Source: Bacteroidales bacterium UBA4788
GTDB taxonomy: Bacteria; Bacteroidota; Bacteroidia; Bacteroidales; VadinHA17
NCBI GenBank assembly: GCA_002402965.1
Contig: DHGW01000012.1
Coordinates: forward strand, 1-35,316
Length of the DNA: 35,316 nt
Direction of reading: 5' to 3'
Shown here: positions 8,274 to 15,176 of the stretch, in pieces
Position numbering within the stretch: the stretch's first letter is position 1
How the letters are laid out: each line of letters starts with the position of its first letter
The notes under the pieces: model-generated
The model's input: only the letters and a program-made list of their open reading frames with translations
Told to the model about the DNA's origin: nothing
The model's database searches: none
Made by a program: the position numbers and the translations under genes

Positions 8274-8296
8274 AAGAAATCTATCCACAATAAATC

Positions 8297-8542
8297 ATGG
8301 CACGAACACTGACATTTTTACAACTGAGGAAGATCAAGGACCAGCTTCCTGACGGAAGCATAAGAAAGATAGCCGACAAGCTGGATATGGAAGAGGAGAC
8401 CGTCAGGAACTATTTCGGAGGCTGGAACTTTGACCGCGGGCAGAGTGCCGGGATCCATATTGAAAAAGGACCCGAAGGAGGAATCGTCACTTTAGAAGAC
8501 ACTACCATACTTGATCTTGCTGAAAGTATGCTGGCCCGCTAA
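8297..8542 (+). CDS. Small helix-turn-helix-like DNA-binding protein
   Basis: This 81-residue protein begins MARTLTFLQLRKIKDQLPDGSIRKIADKL. Residues about 20-42 (GSIRKIADKLDMEEETVRNYFGG) resemble a helix-turn-helix: IADKL is the first helix and EETVRNYF the recognition helix. The remainder is a short acidic tail, GIVTLEDTTILDLAESMLA. Small proteins like this are widespread in Bacteroidetes and usually annotated only as DNA-binding proteins; the target is unknown. It has its own -7 box and a strong terminator 17 nt after its stop, so it looks like a monocistronic unit, possibly highly expressed. Confidence 0.75.
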   Translation: MARTLTFLQLRKIKDQLPDGSIRKIADKLDMEEETVRNYFGGWNFDRGQSAGIHIEKGPEGGIVTLEDTTILDLAESMLAR

Positions 8543-8559
8543 TTCTGACACTTATAGGG

Positions 8560-8597
8560 AACAAAAAAGCAAAAGTTCCTACTTTTGCTTTTTTGTT
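8560..8597 (+). terminator. Strong intrinsic terminator hairpin
   Basis: A perfect 16-bp stem (8560-8575 with 8582-8597) encloses a 6-nt loop (TTCCTA). The 3' arm is very T-rich (CTTTTGCTTTTTTGTT). It ends the transcript of the small DNA-binding protein and finishes only 7 nt before the ATG of the HD hydrolase, an unusually tight arrangement. Confidence 0.85.
8580..8587 (+). promoter_or_regulatory. -7 element inside the terminator, for the HD hydrolase operon
   Basis: TACTTTTG is an exact TAnnTTTG match whose first two bases are in the terminator loop and the rest in its 3' arm. It lies 17 nt before the ATG at 8605. It is the only promoter-like element I see for the downstream genes; no -33 TTG is visible. 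Confidence 0.4.
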
Positions 8598-8604
8598 TTC
8601 AGGC

Positions 8605-9243
8605 ATGTTACATCCGTTCATCACATACGCGGAGGAGAAGTACAGGGCGCTTCTCTCAGGGAAGTGCAGTCGTCTCTTTTCAGGATCTTACATCCCCTCC
8701 CATGACCACCTGCATCACGAACGGGTGTGGAATAACGCCGCACTCCTGCTTGATCGTCTGTACGAGGCTGGCATGGTCACTGATCGTGCGATGGCAGAAA
8801 AGGCAATAATTGCAGCATTTTTTCACGATACCGGGCTGACCGTCAACCGAGGCCCCGATCATGGCATGGAGAGCAGGCAGATATGCAGCGCCTTCCTTGA
8901 CACGTCGGAGGTCGCCCGCGCTGACCGCCTCGAGATTCTCAATGCCGTGGAAATGCATGACAATAAGGATTACCCTGGTTGCTCAGACCCCGCCTCGCTG
9001 GCAGCCATCCTCTCCGTTGCGGACGACATGGACGCCTTCGGGGAGACAGGTATTGGCCGCTATGAGGAGATCTACTCCATGAGAGGCATCCCTGCCGCCG
9101 GGATGCCGGGGATGATTGTGCCAAACGTCCTGTCGCGCCTCAGACATCTTGAATCAACCTATCATATGTTCCCTGACCTCGTTGAGGAGATGAGAGGCAG
9201 GGCCGAAACCATAATCAACCATTTTACACAAAAATCCAGATGA
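8605..9243 (+). CDS. HD-domain phosphohydrolase
   Basis: This 212-residue protein carries the HD metal-dependent phosphohydrolase motifs in order: an early H in DHLHHERVWNNA (about residues 34-45), the HD doublet in AAFFHDTGL (about 70-78), a His in VEMHDNK, and the final Asp in SVADDMDAFG. HD proteins hydrolyse nucleotides or cyclic nucleotides; the substrate cannot be told. I chose the ATG at 8605; a longer frame would need a TTG at 8593 that lies inside the terminator stem. Its stop overlaps the start of the M14 peptidase (ATGA), so the two are translationally coupled. Confidence 0.85.
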   Translation: MLHPFITYAEEKYRALLSGKCSRLFSGSYIPSHDHLHHERVWNNAALLLDRLYEAGMVTDRAMAEKAIIAAFFHDTGLTVNRGPDHGMESRQICSAFLDTSEVARADRLEILNAVEMHDNKDYPGCSDPASLAAILSVADDMDAFGETGIGRYEEIYSMRGIPAAGMPGMIVPNVLSRLRHLESTYHMFPDLVEEMRGRAETIINHFTQKSR

Positions 9244-11021
9244 AAAGAAGACTCTTCACCCTCCTGCCCTCTTTGTTGCTTGTTGCAGGCCTTTCTGCGC
9301 AGCAGGACACATGTACACCGGAACTGAAATATTCAGAAAACCAGAGTCTCACCTGGGAGGAGGCCATCCGGTATTACCAGGATCTCGACGAAAGGTACAG
9401 CGAAGCCACACTTCTCGAGATGGGCATGACGGATGCAGGGCAACCACTGCACCTCTTCATCATTTCCGCCGATGGCGAGAGTGACCCTACGGAGATCCAC
9501 CGTAAAGGCAATGCCATAGTGCTCATCAACAACGGCATACACCCGGGTGAGCCTGAGGGCATCGATGCCAGTGCCCGCTTTGCGGCTGACCTTCTTGCCA
9601 ACAAGGACGGAATGAAGAAATACCTGCGTAGCTGCGCAGTGGCCATTATCCCTGTCTATAACATAGGAGGAGCCCTGACACGAAGCCGCTACTGGCGTAT
9701 CAACCAGAACGGCCCCGAGGAGAAGGGTGCACGGAGAAACACACGGTTCCTCGACCTGAACCGTGACTTCGTCAAACAGGACTCGCGTGACGCACGCGCC
9801 TTTGCCGGGATTTATCGCTTTCTGGACCCGGATGTCTTCCTCGACACCCATACCACAAACGGTTCCGATCACCAGTTTACCGTGACACTCATCGCCACCC
9901 AGCCTGAAAAGATGCACCCGGAGATGGAACAGTTCTTCCGCAATGACATGCTTAAAGAACTCTACAGCAGGATGAAGGAGGCTCAGAAAAACGAGATGGT
10001 TCCCTACGTTCAGTACACCGACAGAGGCGAGATCAGGGCGATAACCGGGTTCGAGGAGGCAGCATACTACTCAACAGGTTACTCCGCGCTCTTCAACTCT
10101 TTCGGCTTCATGACAGAGACCCTTGTCTACAAGCCCTACCCGGAGCGCGTGAATGGAACGCTGCAGTTCATCACTGAGCTGGTGAGATACACCTCCTTGA
10201 ATCACAAGGAAATACTCAGACTGCGGGATGAAGCCAACAGACGTACCCTGGAGGCAAAGGAATATGTCATTGACTGGGAGCAGGACACAACAAAATGGGA
10301 CGACCTGTTATACCACGGTTACCGTTACGAGGAGACCACCACTCCCATCTCAGGCAGAAAATCAGGCTTTTACAACCATGAAAAGCCTTACACCGAGACA
10401 ATCCGATACTATAACTATTTCAATCCTTCAGTCACCGTCACAGCGCCAGATGCCTATATCGTCCCCTTTGCCTGGGAGGAGGTAATAGAACGCCTCGCGG
10501 TTAACGGGGCGGAGATGCACCAGTTGAAGCACGACACCGTCCTGACTGTGGAAACCTATTATATAGAAAGCTTTGAACCTGCCAGGAGAGCCACCCAGGG
10601 GCACTACTTCAACAGCAAGGTGAAACTCAGGACGGTGACCCAGGAGATTGAATACCTTAAGGGTGACTACATCGTTCCCGTGAACCAGAGATCAAACAAC
10701 TACATCGTCACCATGCTCGAGCCGCAGAGCGAATCGGGCTTCTTCGCCTGGAACTTCTTCGACTCGTTCCTTGAAGGGCAGGACTGGTATTCTGTATGGG
10801 GCTTCGAGAGTCATCTCAAGGAACTGCTTGACCATGATCCGGCACTGCGCGAAGCCTTTGAAAAGGCAAAGAGCGGGGATGCAAAGGTTGCAACCGATCC
10901 CGTGGCACAGCTCCAGTGGCTCTACCAGAACACACCACTTTCGGAGCTGGAGAAGAGGACGAGGCTCTACCCCGTTGGCAGGCTGATGAATGCAGGCAAA
11001 ATGTCAAACCCCGGCAAGTGA
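9240..11021 (+). CDS. Secreted M14-family zinc carboxypeptidase
   Basis: A 593-residue exported peptidase. Residues 1-20 form a signal peptide (hydrophobic core, cleavage near LSAQ). The M14 zinc site is visible: HPGE at 101-104 supplies His and Glu, and the third ligand is the His of DTHTTNGSDH near 205. Between them, RYWRINQNGP and LDLNRDF correspond to the substrate-binding Arg/Asn region of the fold. About 250 residues after the catalytic domain are of unknown role. The family removes C-terminal amino acids or cleaves cell-wall and other peptides; the secreted location and amino-acid catabolic neighbours fit peptide scavenging. It is coupled to the HD gene upstream, and the decarboxylase ATG follows its stop after 5 nt, so the three genes form an operon. 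Confidence 0.85.
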   Translation: MKRRLFTLLPSLLLVAGLSAQQDTCTPELKYSENQSLTWEEAIRYYQDLDERYSEATLLEMGMTDAGQPLHLFIISADGESDPTEIHRKGNAIVLINNGIHPGEPEGIDASARFAADLLANKDGMKKYLRSCAVAIIPVYNIGGALTRSRYWRINQNGPEEKGARRNTRFLDLNRDFVKQDSRDARAFAGIYRFLDPDVFLDTHTTNGSDHQFTVTLIATQPEKMHPEMEQFFRNDMLKELYSRMKEAQKNEMVPYVQYTDRGEIRAITGFEEAAYYSTGYSALFNSFGFMTETLVYKPYPERVNGTLQFITELVRYTSLNHKEILRLRDEANRRTLEAKEYVIDWEQDTTKWDDLLYHGYRYEETTTPISGRKSGFYNHEKPYTETIRYYNYFNPSVTVTAPDAYIVPFAWEEVIERLAVNGAEMHQLKHDTVLTVETYYIESFEPARRATQGHYFNSKVKLRTVTQEIEYLKGDYIVPVNQRSNNYIVTMLEPQSESGFFAWNFFDSFLEGQDWYSVWGFESHLKELLDHDPALREAFEKAKSGDAKVATDPVAQLQWLYQNTPLSELEKRTRLYPVGRLMNAGKMSNPGK

Positions 11022-11026
11022 CGCAT

Positions 11027-12484
11027 ATGGCAACCAGTAGTCTGAGCAACACCTATGACAGCGAGGAATTTCGAAGGCATGGTCATGAACTGATAGATAT
11101 CCTGGCAGATTACCTCAGGGATGCGACCTCGCGGAGCGACATGCCCGTGCTTGATTACAGGGAGCCTGATGAGCTGGTCAGTGAGTTTGATTTTGACAAT
11201 CCTGCCAACCGCAACCTGCCGCTTGACGGTTTCATCCGCAAGGTCATTGCCAACATGAACCACATGCACCACCCGCGGTTCGTTGGGCATCAGAACACCC
11301 CGCCCCTGACGGCGGGTGTGATTGCGCAGATGTGCACCACCCTGCTCAACAACGGGGTGGCCGTCTACGAGATGGGGCCGGCATCAATGGCGGCTGAGCG
11401 CAACGTGATCAGGTACATGGCGCGGCTCATCGGATTCGGTGCTGACGCCGACGGTATCTTCACCCATGGTGGCAGTGCCGGCAACCTTACCGGGCTGCTG
11501 GCGGCACGCCAGGCAATGAGCGAGTACAACATCTGGGAAGAGGGGGTCAGGCATGACAGACCAGTCGGAATCATTGTATCAGACCAGTCGCACTACAGCA
11601 TATCCCGTAATGCCAAAGTTATAGGTCTTGGTGGAAGATCAGTCATTCGGATTCCCTATGACAGTCGGTACGCCATGAGCACCGGCCTTCTGCAAGAGAC
11701 AATGCAAAAGGCCGGAGAGCAGGGCATCAGGGTGATCTGCGTGGCGGCCAACGCCTGCTCTACATCCACCGGAACATATGACAACCTGGAAGAGATTGCC
11801 GCCTTCTGCCGCGAGAACAGGCTATGGTTCCACGTTGACGGGGCCCACGGTCTGGGTGTACTCTTCTCTGATAAATACCGTCACCTGGTGAGGGGGCTTG
11901 AGCATGCTGACTCGGTAGTGATTGATTTCCACAAGATGCTTCTCACTCCCGGGCTGAATACCATGGTGCTTTTCCGTGACGGCAGAAGGTCATATGAGAC
12001 CTTTGCACAGAAGGCGGGATACCTTTTTGAGAAACATGATGGCAATGAGTGGTACAACGGCGCCAGGAGAACTCTCGAATGCACAAAGAGCGCCCTGGGT
12101 ATTGTGGCCTGGGCAGTAATTAAATATTACGGAGGAGAAACGCTGGGCAATTATGTTGACAGCAGGTATGACCTGGCAAAACGGTTCGGCGAAGCCATAC
12201 TCCATACCGGCGGTATGGAGCTGGCAGTCACCCCTGAATCAAACATCGTCTGCTTCAGGTACGCCCCTGAAGGCATCGCCGCGGATAAACTGAACGACCT
12301 GAACCGCCTTATCAGGAAAGCAGTGATACAGAGCGGCGAGTTTTACCTTGTGCAGACTGAACTGGAGGGAAACATCTGGCTGCGCACAGCACTGATGAAC
12401 GCCATGACGGACGACAGTGACCTGGAAAGGCTTATAGGGACAGTAAAGCGGTACGGTGGTGAGCTGGCCGGAACCCTTACCTGA
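11027..12484 (+). CDS. Group II PLP-dependent amino-acid decarboxylase
   Basis: This 485-residue protein belongs to the pyridoxal-dependent decarboxylase family (aromatic-L-amino-acid, glutamate and diaminobutyrate decarboxylases). Visible features are the PLP phosphate-binding HGGSAGNLTGLLAAR, the cofactor-ring segment HVDGAHGLG with its Asp, and DFHKMLLTPG with the Schiff-base lysine at 303. The NHMHHPRFVGHQ segment is typical of the N-terminal substrate region. HVDGAHG and HKMLLTPGLNT look closer to diaminobutyrate/glutamate-type members than to eukaryotic aromatic decarboxylases, but the substrate is not settled. The start at 11027 lies 5 nt after the peptidase stop; an upstream in-frame extension to 10916 would run inside the peptidase gene. 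The 3' end overlaps the convergent FAH gene by 8 nt. Confidence 0.88.
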   Translation: MATSSLSNTYDSEEFRRHGHELIDILADYLRDATSRSDMPVLDYREPDELVSEFDFDNPANRNLPLDGFIRKVIANMNHMHHPRFVGHQNTPPLTAGVIAQMCTTLLNNGVAVYEMGPASMAAERNVIRYMARLIGFGADADGIFTHGGSAGNLTGLLAARQAMSEYNIWEEGVRHDRPVGIIVSDQSHYSISRNAKVIGLGGRSVIRIPYDSRYAMSTGLLQETMQKAGEQGIRVICVAANACSTSTGTYDNLEEIAAFCRENRLWFHVDGAHGLGVLFSDKYRHLVRGLEHADSVVIDFHKMLLTPGLNTMVLFRDGRRSYETFAQKAGYLFEKHDGNEWYNGARRTLECTKSALGIVAWAVIKYYGGETLGNYVDSRYDLAKRFGEAILHTGGMELAVTPESNIVCFRYAPEGIAADKLNDLNRLIRKAVIQSGEFYLVQTELEGNIWLRTALMNAMTDDSDLERLIGTVKRYGGELAGTLT

Positions 12485-13088
12485 CATAGAAATCGAGCAC
12501 CGTCTCTCCGGCCAGGCGGGCCACAAGGTTGTCGCCCTTTTTTACCGGGCCAACCCCAGAAGGAGTTCCTGTGAAAATGAGGTCTCCGGTTTTCAATGTG
12601 TAGTATTTAGATACATAAGCTATGATTTCTTCGAAGCTGAAGATCAGGTCCGAGGTATTACCCTCCTGCCTGGTCTCTCCGTTAATCTCGAGAGCAAAGC
12701 TTATATCAGAGTGGTTCGGAAATTTATCAACCGGCAGAAATGTACCAACCGGGGCTGATCCGTCAAATGTCTTGGAGAGCTCCCACGGATGACCCGCCTG
12801 CGAGAATTTATGCTGCAGGTCGCGGGCGGTGAAGTCTATCCCCACAGTAAAGGCATCGTAATAACGGTGAGCATACCTTGAGGCGATTCCCTTACCCAGT
12901 TTCGAGATGCGGAGCACCACCTCGGCTTCATACTGCAGATTCTTGGAGAAATCGGGAATAAAGAAGGGTTTGTTCTTCTTCAGCAGGGAGGAGTCAGGCT
13001 TGAGAAAGATCATTGGCTCCGGAGGGAGCGGACGTCCCATCTCGGCCGCATGCTTGCGGTAATTCAGGCCTACACAGATAATCTTCAT
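12477..13088 (-). CDS. Fumarylacetoacetate hydrolase-family protein (FAHD1-like)
   Basis: A 203-residue single-domain FAH-family enzyme. The opening MKIICVGLNYRKHAAEM, the metal-binding NLQYEAEVVLRI (two Glu), GIDFTARDLQ (metal Asp) and the late TGDLIFTGTPSGVGPV are family hallmarks. Short members of this size, like FAHD1, hydrolyse acylpyruvates or decarboxylate oxaloacetate; others act in aromatic degradation, so the exact substrate is open. It is the last gene of the minus-strand dnaN-exonuclease-FAH run, separated from the exonuclease by a stem-loop, and its end overlaps the convergent decarboxylase. Confidence 0.9.
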   Translation of the reverse strand: MKIICVGLNYRKHAAEMGRPLPPEPMIFLKPDSSLLKKNKPFFIPDFSKNLQYEAEVVLRISKLGKGIASRYAHRYYDAFTVGIDFTARDLQHKFSQAGHPWELSKTFDGSAPVGTFLPVDKFPNHSDISFALEINGETRQEGNTSDLIFSFEEIIAYVSKYYTLKTGDLIFTGTPSGVGPVKKGDNLVARLAGETVLDFYVR

Positions 13089-13105
13089 ATTTTCAGGAAT
13101 TTCAG

Positions 13106-13133
13106 GTCCGGGTGGATAATACTCATCCCGGAC
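13106..13133 (-). other. Intercistronic stem-loop between exonuclease and FAH genes
   Basis: GTCCGGG (13106-13112) pairs perfectly with CCCGGAC (13127-13133) around a 14-nt loop. It directly abuts the exonuclease stop codon at 13134. There is no T-run, so a role in mRNA processing or stability is likelier than intrinsic termination. Confidence 0.5.
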
Positions 13134-13904
13134 TCAGGCTTTACCGAACGAGCGCACCTTAATGGCCGTGATAACCTGCTTTGTGTTCTGCGGGAAATCA
13201 CCGTTCATCATCCATGAATAGTATGAAGGTTCCTCCCTGAACACCAGTTCCACCGGTTTGCCCTTGTGCTTGCCGAAGTTAAACACCTCCACACCCTGCT
13301 CGTTGAAGACAATGCGTCCGGCCAGGTCGGCGTTGTTGTTGAAAGCGCTGAAGGCGGAGAGTTTGTCAATATCATTCTCCAGGTCAGGATACCTGTCGAG
13401 CTGAGCCTTAAGTATCTCATAGGTGGCGGCAGTGTCAGCCTTTGCACTGTGGGCATTCTCCAGTTCCCTGTCACAGTAGAACTTGTATGCTGCGCTGAGG
13501 GTCCTCTGTTCCTTCTTGTGGAAGATGACCTGCACGTCGACGTACCTGTGTCGTGCCGGGTTGAAATCTACATTCACCCTGAGAAACTCCTCGCACAGTA
13601 TCGGGATGTCAAACTTCATTGAGTTGAATCCGGCCAGGTCACTTCCCTCCAGGAAAACGGCAATCCTTCTGGCCACATCCTTGAAGTGGGGTTCATTGGC
13701 CACATCGGCATCCGAGATGCCGTGAATGCGCGTCGCTTCCGGCGAAATGGGTATGCCCGGATTGAGTCTGAGCGTAAGCCACTCCTTCCCGCCCTCCGGG
13801 GAGACCTTAAGGGCTGAGAACTCAACGATACGGTCATAAGCGATATTCACCCCTGTGGTCTCGAGATCAAGGATGACCAGGGGTTTTCTGAGGTTTAATT
13901 CCAT
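13134..13904 (-). CDS. DnaQ-like DEDDh 3'-5' exonuclease
   Basis: This 256-residue nuclease shows the DEDDh exonuclease motifs: ILDLETTG (ExoI, Asp13 and Glu15), HGISDADV and GFNSMKFDIPIL (ExoII), and HSAKADTAAT (ExoIII, His and Asp). The C-terminal FNFGKHKGKPVE resembles the small domain seen at the end of exonuclease X-type proteins. Related proteins act in proofreading or DNA repair. The gene follows dnaN after 13 nt on the same strand, so it is probably co-transcribed with the sliding clamp; that context suits a replication- or repair-linked exonuclease, but it is not the DnaQ subunit by position alone. Confidence 0.9.
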   Translation of the reverse strand: MELNLRKPLVILDLETTGVNIAYDRIVEFSALKVSPEGGKEWLTLRLNPGIPISPEATRIHGISDADVANEPHFKDVARRIAVFLEGSDLAGFNSMKFDIPILCEEFLRVNVDFNPARHRYVDVQVIFHKKEQRTLSAAYKFYCDRELENAHSAKADTAATYEILKAQLDRYPDLENDIDKLSAFSAFNNNADLAGRIVFNEQGVEVFNFGKHKGKPVELVFREEPSYYSWMMNGDFPQNTKQVITAIKVRSFGKA

Positions 13905-13917
13905 TTTATCTTGGTTC

Positions 13918-15048
13918 TCAGGCGTTGATCATCATCGGCATGAGAAGCATGAGGAGGTCTTCGTCCTCGTTTGCCGTCTCCGCAGGCAGGAAGAGCCCGG
14001 CCCTGGTCGGGTCAGCCAGTTCGATCACCACATCCTGCGATGCAATGTTTGAGAGTATCTCAAGCAGGAATACTGACTTGAAGCCAATCTCCATATCGTC
14101 ACCCTCATAGAGGCAGGTGTGACGTTCGTATGCCGAGATGGAGAAGTCGACGTCCTGTGCCGAAACGGTTATCTGATTCGGTGTGAACTGGAGCTTCACG
14201 AGGTTGCTGGCCTGGTTTGAGAAGACCGAAACCCTGCGAAGGATATTGTAGAACTCGAGCCTGTCAATACGAACCTTTCTCGGGTTGTTTTTCGGGATGA
14301 CTGAGTTATAGTTGGGGTAGTTGCCTTCAACGAGCCGGCAGACCACCTTATAATCTGAGAGATTAAAGAATGCGTTTCTGTCATCGAACTCAACGGTAAC
14401 CAAACCACTCTCCCTGGGAATGATGTTCTTGAGCAGTGAAGCGGGCTTCTTCGGAAGGATAAAGGATGCTTCATCATCAGCTTTGGCGTCGCTTCTCTGG
14501 TATCTTACCAGCTTGTGAGCGTCGGATGCCACGAATGTCAGCCTGGAGGTTGAAGCCTCAACCAGTATTCCGCCCATGACAGGGCGAAGTTCATCATCGG
14601 CAGTTGCAAAGAGGGTGCGTGATATCCCTGCCAGCAGCACTTCGGCAGGCACATTGAAACCATAACGCTTCTCCTTCTTGATCACGGGCAGCACCGGGAA
14701 ATCAATCCCGTTCTGGCCCACAATGCTGAACCGGCCGTTCTCTGAGTTGATGACAACAGCCAGTGTGTCAGGGTTGATGTCAAATGTGAGTGGCTGCTCG
14801 GAAAACTCCTTCAGGGTATCAAGCAGTATCCTGGCAGGAAGAGCTACCGTTCCGCTTCCGGTGATATTGTCAAGCCGCATGTGTGTGATAAGGGTCGACT
14901 CCAGGTCGGAAGCCGTGATCTCCAGATCATTGCCGCTGATATTGAACAGAAAATTGTCAAGAATAGGAAGGGTATTCTTTGAACTGATCACCCTGCTTAT
15001 AGCCTGAAGGTGACCCAGGAGTTCTGTACTTGATACAACAAATTTCAT
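13918..15048 (-). CDS. dnaN: DNA polymerase III beta subunit (sliding clamp)
   Basis: DnaN forms the ring-shaped dimer that tethers polymerase III and other enzymes to DNA. The 376-residue protein begins MKFVVSSTELLGHLQAISRVISSKNTLPILDNFL, the standard opening of Bacteroidetes clamps; three repeated clamp domains of about 120 residues follow, and the C-terminus ends in LLMLLMPMMINA, where clamps usually end in M-P-M/V-R/L-type residues. I prefer the ATG at 15048; an in-frame ATG at 15060 would add four residues. A candidate promoter lies about 90-120 nt upstream, and the exonuclease and FAH genes follow. Confidence 0.97.
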   Translation of the reverse strand: MKFVVSSTELLGHLQAISRVISSKNTLPILDNFLFNISGNDLEITASDLESTLITHMRLDNITGSGTVALPARILLDTLKEFSEQPLTFDINPDTLAVVINSENGRFSIVGQNGIDFPVLPVIKKEKRYGFNVPAEVLLAGISRTLFATADDELRPVMGGILVEASTSRLTFVASDAHKLVRYQRSDAKADDEASFILPKKPASLLKNIIPRESGLVTVEFDDRNAFFNLSDYKVVCRLVEGNYPNYNSVIPKNNPRKVRIDRLEFYNILRRVSVFSNQASNLVKLQFTPNQITVSAQDVDFSISAYERHTCLYEGDDMEIGFKSVFLLEILSNIASQDVVIELADPTRAGLFLPAETANEDEDLLMLLMPMMINA

Positions 15049-15140
15049 ATTGTCAGTCATTTAAGTTATTCTGAAAACTAGCACATGTGTACCGGCAACT
15101 CATTGATTATGAACATTGTCTGCTTTGAAAACCGGATTAT

Positions 15141-15171
15141 CAATATTACAAAAAAATATCTTACCCTCAAA
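15141..15171 (-). promoter_or_regulatory. Candidate dnaN promoter
   Basis: On the minus strand TTTG (15171-15168) is separated by 19 nt from TAATATTG (15148-15141), a 7-of-8 match to TAnnTTTG. It lies in the 128-nt gap between the gldFG stop and dnaN, giving a leader of about 85 nt. The rest of this gap shows nothing else I can name. Confidence 0.45.
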
Positions 15172-15176
15172 CAAAT

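Noticed and set aside
10916..11026. N-terminal extension of the decarboxylase
   Set aside because: The added residues lie within the peptidase coding region and have no family similarity; the Met at 11027 fits the family and the spacing.
13106..13133. Stem-loop as an intrinsic terminator
   Set aside because: No T-tract follows in the direction of transcription, so it is recorded only as a stem-loop.
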